This document shows, piece after piece, positions 53,063 to 60,711 of a stretch of 64,000 nt of DNA. Within the stretch, counting starts at the first letter, position 1; every line of letters starts with the position of its first letter. This DNA comes from CAWIHA01 sp963835855 (GTDB lineage: Bacteria > Acidobacteriota > Terriglobia > Bryobacterales > Bryobacteraceae): contig CAWIHA010000023.1 of assembly GCA_963835855.1 (NCBI GenBank), forward strand, positions 57,736 to 121,735, given 5' to 3'. A program made the translations under genes and the position numbers. A model generated the notes under the pieces. That model searched no databases and was not told the origin of the DNA. It worked only from the letters and a program-made list of their open reading frames with translations.

Positions 53063-53308
53063 AATATCAATCACTTACAGGCAGCCCTGACTGAAAACAA
53101 AAAACATGGGACCACCCAATTTGGACGCCAAATGGACGCCAAAACGCCGAGTCCGGTGTTTGGACTCCACGCGGACTCCACAATCTGGCTGCCGCTCGTG
53201 CGCGCGGTTTTCACCAACTTTCCGAAAGCCGCTGGAGGAGACGAAAAGAATTCTTCCTATAAGGGTGAAGCCCCACAATCTTGGCGAGCCAATTCCTGTG
53301 GACGCCGA

Positions 53309-53545
53309 TCAGGTGATCGTGACGTGTCCCGATTGTGAAACGCGCGCCACGAACGGTCCCGGCAGGGAATGGAGGACTTTGCAAATCCGCGGTAGCGCAG
53401 CCAGGAAGACCGCCGCGATCTCGATGCCCCGGAGATTGCCAGCCGCAAGGACGAACACTCTGGCCTTGCTGGCTCTCAGTGCTGCGATCTCCAGCGGACG
53501 GCCCCGTCCAACGTGGGGGGCCAGAGAAATACTTGGCTAGGCTCA
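53309..53545 (-). pseudogene. C-terminal fragment resembling a PIN-like toxin
   Basis: An open frame ending at TGA 53309 encodes PLEIAALRASKARVFVLAAG, then NLRGIEIAAVFLAALP and ends GPFVARVSQSGHVTIT. The pattern E-x2-AL-x2-S-x3-VFxLxxG resembles the second half of DUF5615/Mut7-C-type PIN-like proteins. No start or N-terminal acidic residues are present upstream, where vsr ends. It is probably a remnant. Confidence 0.35.
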
Positions 53546-53977
53546 TGCTCTCCCTCGTCTAGAGACCTCTCCCTTCTGCCGAACAGCTACCTCGATGAGA
53601 TCAATGCAGCGCTCCGCATCGCGTTCGACTTGGTGCTCCCAGACACGTATTACGTGCCAGCCACTTCGTCGGAGCTTCCTGAAGTTGCACAGGTCACGCC
53701 TTCGATTTCGTTCGATCTTAGCCTTCCAGTAAGGCGAGAGCGTGTTCTTCCATGCGGGAAAGCGCCAGCCATGCCAATAATCGCCATCGACAAATACGAC
53801 GACCTTGGACGCAAAGAATACTAGGTCCGGTCGCCCCGGAAGCCGGGAGCAATGCTTCCTGAAGCGCAAGCCTCGAGCATGTACTAGCCGCCGAACCGCA
53901 AGCTCGGGCTTCGTATCCGTGCTGCGGACACGCGACATCATGTAACTTCGTTGCGCCGGAGTTAGGTTGTCAGCCAT
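53543..53977 (-). CDS. vsr: Very short patch repair endonuclease (Vsr)
   Basis: The product has 144 residues. The start (LTPAQRSYMMSRVRSTDTKPELAVRRL) is the Vsr signature. The PD-(D/E)XK-like core has GLRFRKHCSRLPGRPDLVF and VVFVDGDYWHG, and the Zn-binding or structural helix is KIERNRRRD. It nicks T:G mismatches, typically those from 5-methylcytosine deamination. No cytosine methylase is adjacent. It follows a truncated nuclease gene by 10 bp, suggesting a former R-M or defence operon. Confidence 0.93.
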   Translation of the reverse strand: MADNLTPAQRSYMMSRVRSTDTKPELAVRRLVHARGLRFRKHCSRLPGRPDLVFFASKVVVFVDGDYWHGWRFPAWKNTLSPYWKAKIERNRRRDLCNFRKLRRSGWHVIRVWEHQVERDAERCIDLIEVAVRQKGEVSRRGRA

Positions 53978-53987
53978 CGAAGCAAAC

Positions 53988-54638
53988 TCAATTCTCAGCG
54001 GCGACCGTCCACACCGAAGTGCTGGTGCGATCGACTCGAATCACCCGTGGGGGCGCATCCACAGCAAGGCGCCTATGCACGACACGGACAACGTCGCCCT
54101 CGCTCGGCATATCTGCACCATCCGCCGTGATCCACACCTCGGGGATCTGTTCCACGAACGTCTCGCCAGCGGCGACAGTGCCTCGTTGTGCATCCAACCG
54201 GAGAGTGACCAGCTTCATCCCCTGCAGGGTCGACTCATCGACCGATAAGACGCGGCCTTCGAGATGGACTCCGCACTGTTCTACCCAGTCCGGGGACGTC
54301 GACCTCCAGAACGCCTCGCAGAACGGAATACACGGGCAGAAGTTACAGTTCTCAGGCGACGGTTGCGCTACCTCGTCGAATCCCCTACCGGCGGCTGCGC
54401 TATACTCCGCGAGCAACTCGCGCGTCCGACGACCCTCCGTTTCTGCATCCTCCTTTGAGACGTCTAATAACGCACGGTGCCCGTCCGCGCGCGCGATGAC
54501 TGCTCTCGAGACATGGATACCGTTGTCGAGCGCCAGGTGTACATACAATCGAAGCTGCCGTACCTCTGTCGCGGAAGCCGTGTCCGTCGCTCCATCGGGC
54601 ACCCCTCCGGTTTTGTAGTCCACGATCTCGCACGCAGT
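53988..54638 (-). pseudogene. Truncated PD-(D/E)XK (RecB-like) nuclease, C-terminal part
   Basis: The frame begins inside integrase-derived sequence and becomes recognisable at ACEIVDYKTG, the catalytic D-x-K motif of RecB/Cas4-type nucleases. It continues with a Gln-Tyr-type helix (EVRQLRLYVHLAL). A cysteine cluster follows (CNFCPCIPFC) that can hold an Fe-S centre. A beta-rich tail of about 90 residues ends it. The N-terminal half, including motifs I and II, is missing. The gene was apparently cut where the integrase sequence now joins it. It runs into vsr. Confidence 0.7.
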
Positions 54639-54639
54639 T

Positions 54640-55295
54640 TGATCCCATCGTTCGGCGCATGCACCAAGTCCTGTCTGGTCCCGAGGTACCGCTCGGTCGT
54701 CTGTACCGAAGCGTGGCCCAGAAGCAACTGGATCTGCTCCAACTCGCCGCCGGCGGCTCGGCATAATTTCGCTGCTGTGCGACGGCAGTCATGCGGCGCA
54801 ATGCCGGGGACGCCAGCTGCCGCCGCGTATGGCCGGAGCATCTGCCAGACGACCTTTTCGGATAGCACTTCACCCTGTACCGTGTCGGTGCGATTGACGG
54901 GCCGGAACACGTGGCCGTCCACCACGCCTGCGGCCCGGTCCACGCATCAATCGCCACTTTCACCCAGACCGGCATCGGCACCGTGCGCACACGCCCGTGC
55001 TTGCCGAGCAGGTCCACGATGCACCACCGGCCATCGCGCTGCTGAATGTGGCCCATCGTGAGCGCCGCCACTTCGGACCGGCGCAGGCCGCAGCCAAGAA
55101 GGACAGCGATTATGGCGCGGTCGCGCAGGCCCTTCAGGGTTGCAATATCCGGCGCATTCAGGAGCGCCTGCGCCTGCTTCAGCGACAGCCAGTTCCCCGT
55201 GCGCACTCCAATGGACTTCGCACTCTTCACGCGGGCGATTCCGGCCGCTAGCTCCGGCGCCAGTAGCCCGTTGTTCGTTGCCTCAGTGGCCAACT
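54640..55295 (-). pseudogene. Tyrosine integrase, exon 2 (frameshifted)
   Basis: This is the catalytic part of a phage/island integrase. It contains LSLKQAQALLNAPD, the Arg motif GCGLRRSEVAALT, the H-x-x-R box as PHDCRRTAAKLC, and LLGHASVQTTERYLG with the Tyr nucleophile. The frame breaks near 54934: VAIDAWTG runs into a different frame that continues AAGVVDGHVFRPVN, consistent with loss of one base. It joins exon 1 exactly across the group II intron (CGC-A | AG-TTG gives R-K-L). Confidence 0.8.
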
Positions 55296-55332
55296 GTCGC
55301 GGTAGGGACGGCCATCGCTGATCGCCCCCCGC

Positions 55333-55367
55333 ACAGATCCGTACGTGCGCGTTTACGCATACGGCTC
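55333..55367 (-). ncRNA. Group II intron domain V
   Basis: GAGCCGTATGCG-TAAA-CGCGCACGTACGG forms the hallmark 34-nt hairpin with a bulge, directly after the maturase stop codon. It is the catalytic core of the ribozyme. Domain VI and the 3' splice site follow. Confidence 0.88.
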
Positions 55368-56930
55368 TTACGAGGGATGAGTGGCGGCGAAGCGGGCGTC
55401 AGGATAGGGGTGCAGAATGCGGGGTTGCGGAATCCACCGGTTCAGGACTGGGGTGAGACGATCCCATCGCACCTGTGCGCGCTGACTGCGACGGACCAAA
55501 ACACTCCGCCACAATCGGCCAACGCGACGGCTAAAGATGCGCAGCTGAGGCGAGTTGCCGGGAACAGCATAGTATTGGTAATAACCCAGTACAACCTTCC
55601 GGAGCCATTCACCGACCTCGGCCGTGCGATGATGCTTCCGACGTTGAAGTTCAGTCTTGATAGCCTTGAGCTTCGCCACCATCCGCTTCTTCGCCGTAAT
55701 CCGCCAGACGATAAACGCTCCGCTGCTCATGAGCTGCCCACAGAAGTGGGTGAAGCCCAGGAACGTGAAGGTCTCCGGTTTTCCCTCTCCACGCCGCTTT
55801 CGGTCTCGGGCGGCGAACCGCCCGAACTCGATCAGTCGTGTCTTGCCCGGATGTAATTCCAAACCAAACTCTGCCAGCCGTCCCCGAAACTGCTGCAGGA
55901 ACCGCTCGGCGTCGGTCCGGTTCTGAAAGCCTACCACAAGGTCATCGGCGTAACGGACGACAATCACATCGCCTTTCGCGACTTTCTTGCGCCAGGCCTC
56001 GACCCACAGGTCGAATACGTAATGCAGGTATACGTTGGCAAGCAGCGGTGAAACGACGGCTCCTTGCGGCGTACCCAGCATCGTCTCCAACCATTGGCCG
56101 TCTTCCGAAACTCCAGCCTTCAACCATTTCTGGATCAGGCGAAGTATCCGGCGATCGGCCACGCGATGCTCGATGAACTTCATGGTCCATTCATGGCTCA
56201 CGTTATCGAAGAAGCCACGAATGTCCGCATCGAGCACCCAGTTCACTCGCTTCCATTGGATGCCCACGGTCAGCGCGTCCAGCGCTTGATGCGGACCGCG
56301 ACCGGGCCGAAACCCATAGGAAAAGCCTTTGAAGTCGATCTCATATATCTGGTTGAGAATCGTCACCACAGCCTGTTGAACGATTTTGTCCTCCAGTGCC
56401 GCGATGCCCAACGGTCTTTGCCGTCCGTCAGCCTTCGGAATATAGACTCGTCTTGAGGGTCGTGCCCGATACGCTCCACGGTGCACCCGGCTGTGCAGAT
56501 CGACAAGTCGATCCTCCAACCCGGTTTCATACTCTTGCCACATCACGCCATCCACTCCCGGCGCAGCGTTGCGCTTCAAAGCGTAAAAGCTGGTTCGAAG
56601 CAGATCGACGCTCAGATGGTGGAGCAAAGCGGTGAACCGTTCTTGCTTCCTTTCTTTTGCTGCTTGCCGCACACCGTGCAACCCCTGGGACATACGATTC
56701 CCGCTCTGTGTCGGGCGCATGTGAGATTGAACGATGTTCTCCCCAGTCCGTGCCCTTCCCTCCCCGACCTCCGCGGAAAGTTGCCCTTCCTTGTTCGGCT
56801 GGTTCACAGGTACTACGGCACAGTCCGACTTCTCCTGCACGTTCACGTCCGCCGTTCGGTTTATGGCCTTCGCGGACCGGTCTTGATCGGTTGACCAAGA
56901 CGTGCAGGAGATCTCCCGGTTCTCGTGCAT
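55368..56930 (-). CDS. ltrA: Group II intron reverse transcriptase/maturase
   Basis: The product has 520 residues. RT blocks include YIPKADGRQRPLGIAALEDKIVQ, DADIRGFFDNVSHEW, GTPQGAVVSPLLANVYLHYVFD and the catalytic VVRYADDLVVG. A maturase X-domain (EVGEWLRKVVLGYYQYYAVPGN) follows. No HNH endonuclease domain is seen at the C-terminus, so it would retrohome using nascent strands. Codon 1 may lie further in; a Met at SHMRPTQ or NRMSQGL is possible. Confidence 0.93.
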   Translation of the reverse strand: MHENREISCTSWSTDQDRSAKAINRTADVNVQEKSDCAVVPVNQPNKEGQLSAEVGEGRARTGENIVQSHMRPTQSGNRMSQGLHGVRQAAKERKQERFTALLHHLSVDLLRTSFYALKRNAAPGVDGVMWQEYETGLEDRLVDLHSRVHRGAYRARPSRRVYIPKADGRQRPLGIAALEDKIVQQAVVTILNQIYEIDFKGFSYGFRPGRGPHQALDALTVGIQWKRVNWVLDADIRGFFDNVSHEWTMKFIEHRVADRRILRLIQKWLKAGVSEDGQWLETMLGTPQGAVVSPLLANVYLHYVFDLWVEAWRKKVAKGDVIVVRYADDLVVGFQNRTDAERFLQQFRGRLAEFGLELHPGKTRLIEFGRFAARDRKRRGEGKPETFTFLGFTHFCGQLMSSGAFIVWRITAKKRMVAKLKAIKTELQRRKHHRTAEVGEWLRKVVLGYYQYYAVPGNSPQLRIFSRRVGRLWRSVLVRRSQRAQVRWDRLTPVLNRWIPQPRILHPYPDARFAATHPS

Positions 56931-57212
56931 GTTGTTTCTCAGCGTGCGCGGGTTCTAAGACTACGCAGGACCGAGCAAGCCACTCGCGGTAACGTGGTTG
57001 CCGTGTTGCCTTCCTCCTCTCGCAACGGAGTCGGCGTCCTGTTCCATCGGCTTTTCGAAGCTCAATAGCCCGGCCCACTGGTACCTCTGTCTACGCTTCA
57101 AGCGCCACCTCGCGATGCCGCCTGCAAGACTCAAGGCCAGGATGGATTCGCTGCTCTCCTTTCCTGTAGGGCTCTTTCATCCCCTACAACATGCCGGTTT
57201 ATCCCGGCGCAC

Positions 57213-57459
57213 TGCGGATAGCCGACATCCTAATAATGATCGAGGATGACCCGAGGCCACGTGCTTCGAGCGACGCCCGCCACGCGCTCACGGTAGCCTT
57301 GGTGAAGCCGGGCCGCGGCTCCTGGCCATACCAGGAGAAGAATTCGTTGAGCGCCATGTTATACACCCGCTTCGTGATCGGCGAGGAGACGCTATCCAGC
57401 ACCAACCCCTTCAGCCACCGCCATTCGGCAGCCTTTGGAACAACAATCAAATCAGTCAT
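57213..57459 (-). pseudogene. Tyrosine integrase, exon 1 (N-terminal domain)
   Basis: The ATG at 57459 encodes MTDLIVVPKAAEWRWLKGL, then a SAM-like core-binding domain (TKRVYNMALNEFFSWYG...SAWRASLEARGLGSSSI) ending MSAIR plus one base at the 5' splice site. It is intact up to the intron. The gene as a whole is damaged further on by a frameshift. Confidence 0.8.
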
Positions 57460-57484
57460 TTAGGTCCTCATAATGGGCATTGTC

Positions 57485-57508
57485 GGTAGTCATTTGGACC
57501 TTACCTCG
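57485..57508 (+). repeat. Imperfect direct repeat, left copy
   Basis: GGTAGTCATTTGGACCTTACCTCG resembles GGTAGCCATTGGGCCTTACCTCG at 63624-63646, with about three differences including a 1-bp gap. The two bracket the AKR-cupin-dehydrogenase and TonB-C genes. It may be an attachment or boundary sequence. Confidence 0.4.
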
Positions 57509-57671
57509 GGGTGGCGAGGACATCAAGCCAAAATGCCGAAACGGCTGGATTTACCCGAGACGACGCTGGTGGGAAGGGGATTTCGCAACAGGAATCGGGT
57601 GGATGGCATACCCCTTCCACGGCGTTCGAGTCTAACCTGGAGATGAGGGAAACAGTTCCGAAGGAGAAACA

Positions 57672-58679
57672 ATGCAGAAGCGCAAACTTGGAAAGAGGGG
57701 CCTGGAAGCTTCGGCTCTCGGGCTAGGCTGCATGGGAATGAGCTTTTCTTACGGTCCGCCCAAAGACAAGCAGGAGATGACCTCTCTTCTCCGGGCAGCC
57801 GTGGAACGCGGCATCACATTCTTCGACACTGCCGAGGCGTACGGCCCGTTCTTGAACGAAGAGCTCGTGGGCGAAGCTCTCGCTCCCTTCCGTGACCGAG
57901 TGGTGATCGCCACCAAATTCGGGTTCGACCTCAGTCCTAATTTCGATCCCCGCGGAATGAAGGGTGCGCCGGGCCTGAACAGCAGGCCAGAGCACATCAA
58001 GCAAGCCGCCGAGGGCTCGCTCAAGCGGCTGAAGGTCGATGTCATCGATTTGCTCTATCAGCATCGGGTTGACCCGAATGTGCCGATCGAAGACGTAGCT
58101 GGAGCGGTGAAGGACCTGATTCGGGAAGGCAAGGTCAAGCACTTCGGCCTTTCCGAAGCAGGAGTGCAAACCATACGTCGCGCACACGCAGTCCAGCCGG
58201 TCACTGCTCTCCAGAGCGAATACTCGCTGTGGACAAGGACTCCGGAGAAGGAAGTGATCCCGGCCCTTGAGGAACTCGGAATCGGCTTTGTCCCGTACAG
58301 CCCCCTGGGCAAGGGCTTCCTCACGGGCAAGATCGGCGCAAATGCGAAGTTCGACAGCTCCGACTTCCGCAGCACCCTGCCTCGCTTCACGCCAGAGGCT
58401 CTCAAGGCGAATCAGGCCCTAATTAATCTGCTCACCAGCATCGGGGAACGGAAGAAGGCGACACCCGCTCAGATCGCACTCGCCTGGCTGCTGGCCCAGA
58501 AGCCGTGGATTGTGCCGATCCCAGGCACCACAAAGCTGCATCGCTTGGACGAAAACATCGGGGCAGTCTCAGTCGAACTCACGCCCGACGATCTGCGTGA
58601 CATCGAGAACGCCGCCTCAAAGATCACGGTGCAAGGCGCCCGGTACCCCGAAAAGCTGGAGCAGATGACCGGCCGCTGA
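57672..58679 (+). CDS. Aldo-keto reductase
   Basis: The product has 335 residues and is an NADPH-dependent (beta/alpha)8-barrel. It has catalytic Asp/Tyr (FFDTAEAYGPFLNE) and Lys (VVIATKFGF). The His motif is LYQHRVDPNVPIEDV and the cofactor motif is IPGTTKLHRLDENIGA. It resembles the AKR13-type (YajO/pyridoxal reductase-like) enzymes. An AAGGAG ribosome binding site precedes the ATG. It heads a probable operon with a cupin and an alcohol dehydrogenase, so it likely reduces aldehydes or quinone-type substrates. Confidence 0.92.
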   Translation: MQKRKLGKRGLEASALGLGCMGMSFSYGPPKDKQEMTSLLRAAVERGITFFDTAEAYGPFLNEELVGEALAPFRDRVVIATKFGFDLSPNFDPRGMKGAPGLNSRPEHIKQAAEGSLKRLKVDVIDLLYQHRVDPNVPIEDVAGAVKDLIREGKVKHFGLSEAGVQTIRRAHAVQPVTALQSEYSLWTRTPEKEVIPALEELGIGFVPYSPLGKGFLTGKIGANAKFDSSDFRSTLPRFTPEALKANQALINLLTSIGERKKATPAQIALAWLLAQKPWIVPIPGTTKLHRLDENIGAVSVELTPDDLRDIENAASKITVQGARYPEKLEQMTGR

Positions 58680-58728
58680 ACGGCAAACAGTCAAATGCCT
58701 GCAACCCCCAAGTTAAGGAGTTCAGAAA

Positions 58729-59124
58729 ATGGACATCAAAAGAGTTGGTTCGCAACCTTCCGTCAAGGGACCGTCAGAGTGGTTCACTGGCACGGTACGT
58801 ATCGATCCGCTATTTCAGGCACCCGATCCGGCACTTGTTCAAGGCGCCAGCGTCACTTTCGAGCCCGGCGCTCGGACGGCATGGCATACCCACCCGCTGG
58901 GGCAGACTCTGATCGTGACGTCCGGTTGCGGCTGGGTACAGCGTTGGGGCGGACCGGTCGAGGAAATCCGGCCGGGTGACGTCGTCTGGATTGCGCCCGG
59001 TGAGAAGCACTGGCACGGCGCCACACCAGCTACGGCCATGACGCACATCGCCATCCAGGAGAAGCTCGACGGTAAGGTTGTCGACTGGATGGAACAGGTC
59101 AGCGAAGAACAATACACGGCCTGA
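58729..59124 (+). CDS. Cupin-domain protein
   Basis: The product has 131 residues and is a single cupin barrel. Metal-binding motif 1 is AWHTHPLGQTLIVTSG and motif 2 is IRPGDVVWIAPGEKHWHGA. It matches the small cupins found next to aldo-keto reductases and carboxymuconolactone decarboxylases. An AAGGAG ribosome binding site is present. Enzymatic role not established. Confidence 0.88.
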   Translation: MDIKRVGSQPSVKGPSEWFTGTVRIDPLFQAPDPALVQGASVTFEPGARTAWHTHPLGQTLIVTSGCGWVQRWGGPVEEIRPGDVVWIAPGEKHWHGATPATAMTHIAIQEKLDGKVVDWMEQVSEEQYTA

Positions 59125-59160
59125 CTAATGGCCGAAAATAAAACATAGGAGCATAGATTC

Positions 59161-60219
59161 ATGTACAAGGCAAAGGCTTTCTCCGCTGGCAGTGCGACAT
59201 CGCCGCTCGCCGGCACGACAATCGCGCGGCGCGATCCAATTGAACACGACGTACAGATCGAGATCCTGTTCTGCGGGGTCTGTCACTCCGATCTCCATCA
59301 GGTCCGCAACGAATGGAGCGGCGTTACGCCGACAGTCTACCCCTGCGTTCCAGGCCATGAGATCGTCGGCCGTGTTACCAGAGTGGGCTCCGCCGTCACC
59401 GGGTTCAAGCCCGGCGACCTCGCCGCGGTCGGCTGCTTGGTCGACTCGGACGGCACGTGCCCACAGTGCAAAGCCGGGCTTGAGCAGTTCTGCCCCAACG
59501 CGACCTTCACCTACAACTCCCCGGATAAGCACCTCGGCGGTGTCACCTATGGCGGCTACTCCAATAGCATCGTCGTCAATGAACACTTCGTCCTGCGCGC
59601 CCCTTCCAACCTCGATCCCGCCGGAGCTGCGCCTCTCCTCTGCGCCGGAATCACAACCTACTCGCCCATGCGCCACTGGGGCGTCACCGACGGCAAGAAA
59701 GTCGGCGTGGTGGGCCTCGGCGGACTGGGCCACATGGGCGTGAAGTTCGCTCATGCGCTTGGAGCCCACGTGGTTGTCTTCACGACCTCACCCAACAAGA
59801 AGGAAGATGCGCTCCGTCTCGGCGCCGACGAAGTCGTCGTCTCCCGCAATGCCGGCGAGATGAGAAAGCATGGCGGGAGTTTCGACTTCATCCTCGACGC
59901 CGTTTCCGCCGATCACGACATCAACGCCTATATCAACCTGCTTGGCCGCGACGGCAACATCACCCTTGTCGGCGCGCCCGAGAAGCCTTTCGCCGTCGCC
60001 GGCTTCGGCCTTCTGTTTGGACGCCGCAGCCTCTCCGGCTCGCTCATCGGCGGTATTCCCGAGACCCAGGAGATGCTCGACTTCTGTGGGGCGCAGAACA
60101 TCACCGCCGATGTCGAAGTCATCCCTATACAGAAGGTCAACGAAGCCTACGAGAGAATGCTCAAGTCCGATGTGAAGTACCGCTTCTCCATCGATATGGC
60201 TTCGTTCAAATCTGAGTAA
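59161..60219 (+). CDS. Zinc-dependent alcohol dehydrogenase (CAD/YahK type)
   Basis: The product has 352 residues. Catalytic zinc ligands lie in CGVCHSDLHQ and PGHEIVG. The structural zinc lobe (GTCPQCKAGLEQFC) has one Cys fewer than usual. The Rossmann motif is VGVVGLGGLGHMGVKFA. It should oxidise or reduce alcohols and aldehydes with NADP(H). It is third in the reductase cluster (36-bp gap). Confidence 0.9.
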   Translation: MYKAKAFSAGSATSPLAGTTIARRDPIEHDVQIEILFCGVCHSDLHQVRNEWSGVTPTVYPCVPGHEIVGRVTRVGSAVTGFKPGDLAAVGCLVDSDGTCPQCKAGLEQFCPNATFTYNSPDKHLGGVTYGGYSNSIVVNEHFVLRAPSNLDPAGAAPLLCAGITTYSPMRHWGVTDGKKVGVVGLGGLGHMGVKFAHALGAHVVVFTTSPNKKEDALRLGADEVVVSRNAGEMRKHGGSFDFILDAVSADHDINAYINLLGRDGNITLVGAPEKPFAVAGFGLLFGRRSLSGSLIGGIPETQEMLDFCGAQNITADVEVIPIQKVNEAYERMLKSDVKYRFSIDMASFKSE

Positions 60220-60711
60220 GACGATGAATATGCGTTTTCGTATTCCTGGCGGTCGCGGACAACGCGCCATCTGGAAGTTGTCCCTGCGACGTACCTGCGG
60301 GCGGGCCAGAAGTCCCGTTCTGGGACATCAGCCCGCGAGGGGGAGCCATAGCTGTCGCGAACAGCCCTTCCCACCAACTGTCGCTACTCTCCCTCGCAGG
60401 ACAACGGCGTCGTTAGGAAGACGCTGAAACGAAACGATATCCCCTGATATCGGTATGTATGGTCCGCCGCAGAGTTGCAGGCGAAAACTGAGGATGACAG
60501 TTTGATCTGCGCCAATGTATTCGGCTTTTCGTGGAGTCAACGATCCCTGGCCATGATGGATTCCGCCTGCTCTCTTCCTCGTTAGCTTGACGGTCTCGAA
60601 AGATCCCCTGCCGATACCGGCCGCCCCCCGCGCAAGCATTTCCTCCGGCAGAAGACCGAGCGCCAGACCGAATTCGCGACGGGCGGTCTCAGTCGCGGCG
60701 GCCAACCTGCA
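60220..60711. other. Intergenic region, nothing recognised
   Basis: A 390-bp open frame runs on the minus strand, but it has no domain or ribosome binding site and looks like a shadow or remnant. A small palindrome (GATATC-CCCT-GATATC) lies near 60438. A promoter for the following gene is presumably in the last 100 bp but is not obvious. Confidence 0.4.

Larger units (their letters stand above)
55296..57212 (-). mobile_element. Group II intron inserted in the integrase gene
   Basis: The intron is 1,917 bp. The 5' end reads GTGCGCCGGGATAAACC (GUGYG consensus) and the 3' end ...CCGCGAC. The flanking exons restore MSAIR-KLATEA in frame, so the boundaries are precise. It encodes a reverse transcriptase/maturase and a clear domain V. 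It is oriented with the host gene, so splicing could regenerate integrase mRNA. Confidence 0.92.

Noticed and set aside
52940..53180. Short TTTGGACTCCA / TGGACGCC repeats as a CRISPR or integron site
   Set aside because: Units are too short and irregular and no cas or intI gene is nearby; the tRNA-Pro remnant explains the locus better.
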